This document shows, piece by piece, positions 62,572 through 64,000 of a stretch of 64,000 nt of DNA. The stretch lies in NCBI RefSeq assembly GCF_006716355.1, contig NZ_VFOW01000001.1:4278001-4342000 (forward strand), in the 5' to 3' direction. The notes under the pieces are model-generated. The model was not told the DNA's origin, searched no databases, and was given only the letters and a program-made list of their open reading frames with translations. A program made the position numbers and the translations under genes. The stretch's first letter is position 1. The number at the start of each line of letters is the position of its first letter. The DNA is from Stackebrandtia endophytica. GTDB lineage: Bacteria > Actinomycetota > Actinomycetes > Mycobacteriales > Micromonosporaceae.

Positions 62572-64000
62572 TCAGGACTCGAGCGACCGGCTGGGCCTGA
62601 TCTTCTTCGACGGCCACCAGATCGCGCTGCCGATGTCGAAGCCGAGCGCCGGAACCAACAGGGTCCGAACCAGGAACGTGTCGAGCAGGACCCCGAAGGC
62701 GACGATGAACGCCAGCTGCGCCAGGAACAGGATCGGTATGACCGCCAACGCCGCGAAGGTCGCCGCCAGTACGATCCCGGCCGAGGTGATCACGCCACCG
62801 GTCACGCCCAAGCCTCGGTGGATGCCCTGCTCGTTGCCATGAATCAACGCCTCCTCCCTGACTCGTGTCATGAGGAAGATGTTGTAGTCGATGCCCAGCG
62901 CCACCAGGAACACGAACCCGTACAGCGGGACGCTGGGGTCGGCGCCGGAGAACGCGAACAGTTCGTTGAAGACCAGTGCGGCCACGCCCATCGCGGTGCC
63001 GAACGACAACACGGTCGTGGCGATCAGCAGGATCGGCGCCAGGATCGCCCGCAGCAGCAGCATGAGAATCAACAGGATGACCGCCAGGACGACCGGGATG
63101 ATCAGGTCGCGGTCGTGGGCGGCGGTGTCCTTGGTGTCGACGCCGGTCGCCGTCGTTCCACCTATCTGGACGGTCGATCCGAGGTCGGCACGCAGTCGAC
63201 GGATCGTGTCCTCCGCCAGGGTGCTGTCGGTCGGAGCGGTGAGGGTGGCCTGCAGCAGCACGTCGCCACGACTGACCGTGGGTGCCGGAGCGTCCGGCGG
63301 CCCACCGACCGGTGTCGTCCCGCTGGGACTGTCGGCGGAGGTCACGACGACCGAGTCGACGCCGTCGTCGGCCAACAGCGTCGCGGCGACCTGCTCCATC
63401 TCGTTCTTGGGAGTCAGCACATAGGCCGGTGTGCCCGACCCGGCGGGGAAGTGTTCGGACAGCAGCTGTTGGCCATCGCGTGCGTCGGAGGAACCGAGCA
63501 CGAACTCGCTCTGCGGCACCCCGTCGGCTCGCAGCTGGGTCACGAACGCCGCGCCCAGGAGCAGCAGCAGGGTGCAGCCGATCCACACCGTCCGGGGGCG
63601 TCGCTCGATCCATCCGCCGATGCGCGCGTAGGCGCCGGTGTTGGCGGCGGCGTCGTCGTCCCGGTCCGGCTGGTAGCGCGGCCTGCGCGGCCAGTAGGCG
63701 GCACGGCCGAATGCGAACAGCAACGCCGGCAGCAGGGTCAACGCGGAGAACATCGCGAACAGAATGCCGATGGCGGCGACCGGACCGAGGGACTTGTTGG
63801 AGCCCAGGTCACTCAACAATAGACACAGTAGACCGGCGATGACGGTGCCGCCGGAGGCCAGCACCGGCTCCAACGTGCCCTTGACGGCCGCGCGGGTGGC
63901 GGTGCCGCGATCCTGGTGGCGGCGTAGTTCCTCGCGATATCGCGCCGTGTACAACAGTGCGTAATCGGTCGCGGCACCGATGACCAGGATGAACAGGATT
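62572..64000 (-). CDS. MmpL/RND-family transporter, 5' end beyond the window
   Basis: At least 475 residues are visible; the start lies past the window. The motif VIGAATDYALLYTARYREEL of the first RND half is at the right edge (63970-63930), and GIDYNIFLMTRVREEALIHG of the second half is present, with the extracytoplasmic loop between. MmpL proteins export lipids or other hydrophobic compounds using the proton gradient. Substrate unknown. Confidence 0.92.
   Translation of the reverse strand, partial: ILFILVIGAATDYALLYTARYREELRRHQDRGTATRAAVKGTLEPVLASGGTVIAGLLCLLLSDLGSNKSLGPVAAIGILFAMFSALTLLPALLFAFGRAAYWPRRPRYQPDRDDDAAANTGAYARIGGWIERRPRTVWIGCTLLLLLGAAFVTQLRADGVPQSEFVLGSSDARDGQQLLSEHFPAGSGTPAYVLTPKNEMEQVAATLLADDGVDSVVVTSADSPSGTTPVGGPPDAPAPTVSRGDVLLQATLTAPTDSTLAEDTIRRLRADLGSTVQIGGTTATGVDTKDTAAHDRDLIIPVVLAVILLILMLLLRAILAPILLIATTVLSFGTAMGVAALVFNELFAFSGADPSVPLYGFVFLVALGIDYNIFLMTRVREEALIHGNEQGIHRGLGVTGGVITSAGIVLAATFAALAVIPILFLAQLAFIVAFGVLLDTFLVRTLLVPALGFDIGSAIWWPSKKIRPSRSLES

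Noticed and set aside
62504-63613. 466-residue minus-strand gene joining DUF1905 to upstream sequence
   Set aside because: The upstream part lies in another frame of the MmpL gene and is Arg/Gly-rich shadow; DUF1905 starts at 62503.

Overview
The window is high-GC DNA with strong G/C bias at third codon positions, GTG/TTG starts, many ATGA overlaps, tandem AfsR-type regulators and Tat-exported peptidoglycan-binding proteins. This indicates a filamentous-type actinobacterium, possibly of the Glycomyces/Stackebrandtia/Micromonospora kind. The genus is an inference from style, not from a marker gene.

Layout. 1-4.5 kb: a metabolite:H+ symporter-type MFS protein, then a coupled pair of a CysK2-like PLP synthase and an MFS exporter. 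4.57-12.2 kb: a complete selenocysteine locus with tRNA-Sec, selD, selA and selB. It encloses a five-gene operon (5825-9206) resembling the maturation part of methylamine dehydrogenase clusters: an unknown cytosolic protein, a MauE-like membrane protein, a MauD-like thioredoxin and a Tat-exported protein with 12 cysteines and two peptidoglycan-binding domains. The fifth gene encodes a membrane protein whose frame runs through an in-frame UGA at 8622-8624. I read this as the best candidate for a new selenoprotein. 12.4-16.8 kb: a DUF3105 protein, then a BlaI/M56 regulatory pair with a CPVC membrane protein, divergent from a DsbA-CcdA pair. A 32-bp perfect palindrome lies between the two transcription units.

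17-27.5 kb: two tandem AfsR/SARP regulators of about 1000 residues, a Tat-exported M23 peptidase, and a three-gene module resembling type VII secretion substrates. A decayed copy of part of that module lies at 16.85-17.03 kb, and another decayed gene at 26.9-27.5 kb. 27.5-40.3 kb: GNAT, NmrA-type reductase, lipoprotein, pseudokinase/beta-propeller protein, nucleotidyltransferase, a MoxR/VWA module with a third unknown gene, and a MarR-YczE-FMN reductase locus with operator dyads on the promoters. 40.1-44.4 kb: an Hsp70-like ATPase fused to many Sel1/TPR repeats, coupled to a VanZ-like gene with an internal TGA. 44.6-53.1 kb: LysR/oxidoreductase pair, MFS, CYTH protein, hypotheticals, a second DsbA-CcdA pair and a GNAT.

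53.3-56.4 kb: tRNA-Pro followed by 44-bp tandem repeats, a ribbon-helix-helix/MazF-like toxin-antitoxin pair, a second degenerate copy of the tRNA 3' half with its downstream sequence, and low-density hypothetical genes. This looks like a small integrated island. 56.5-64 kb: an APH-type phosphotransferase, a frameshifted kinase-like gene, two ABC exporter half-transporters, a DUF1905 protein and a truncated MmpL transporter running off the end.

The strongest theme is periplasmic/extracytoplasmic thiol chemistry: two DsbA-CcdA sets, a MauE/MauD pair, a CPVC membrane protein and a Cys-rich exported protein, next to the selenocysteine decoding genes.
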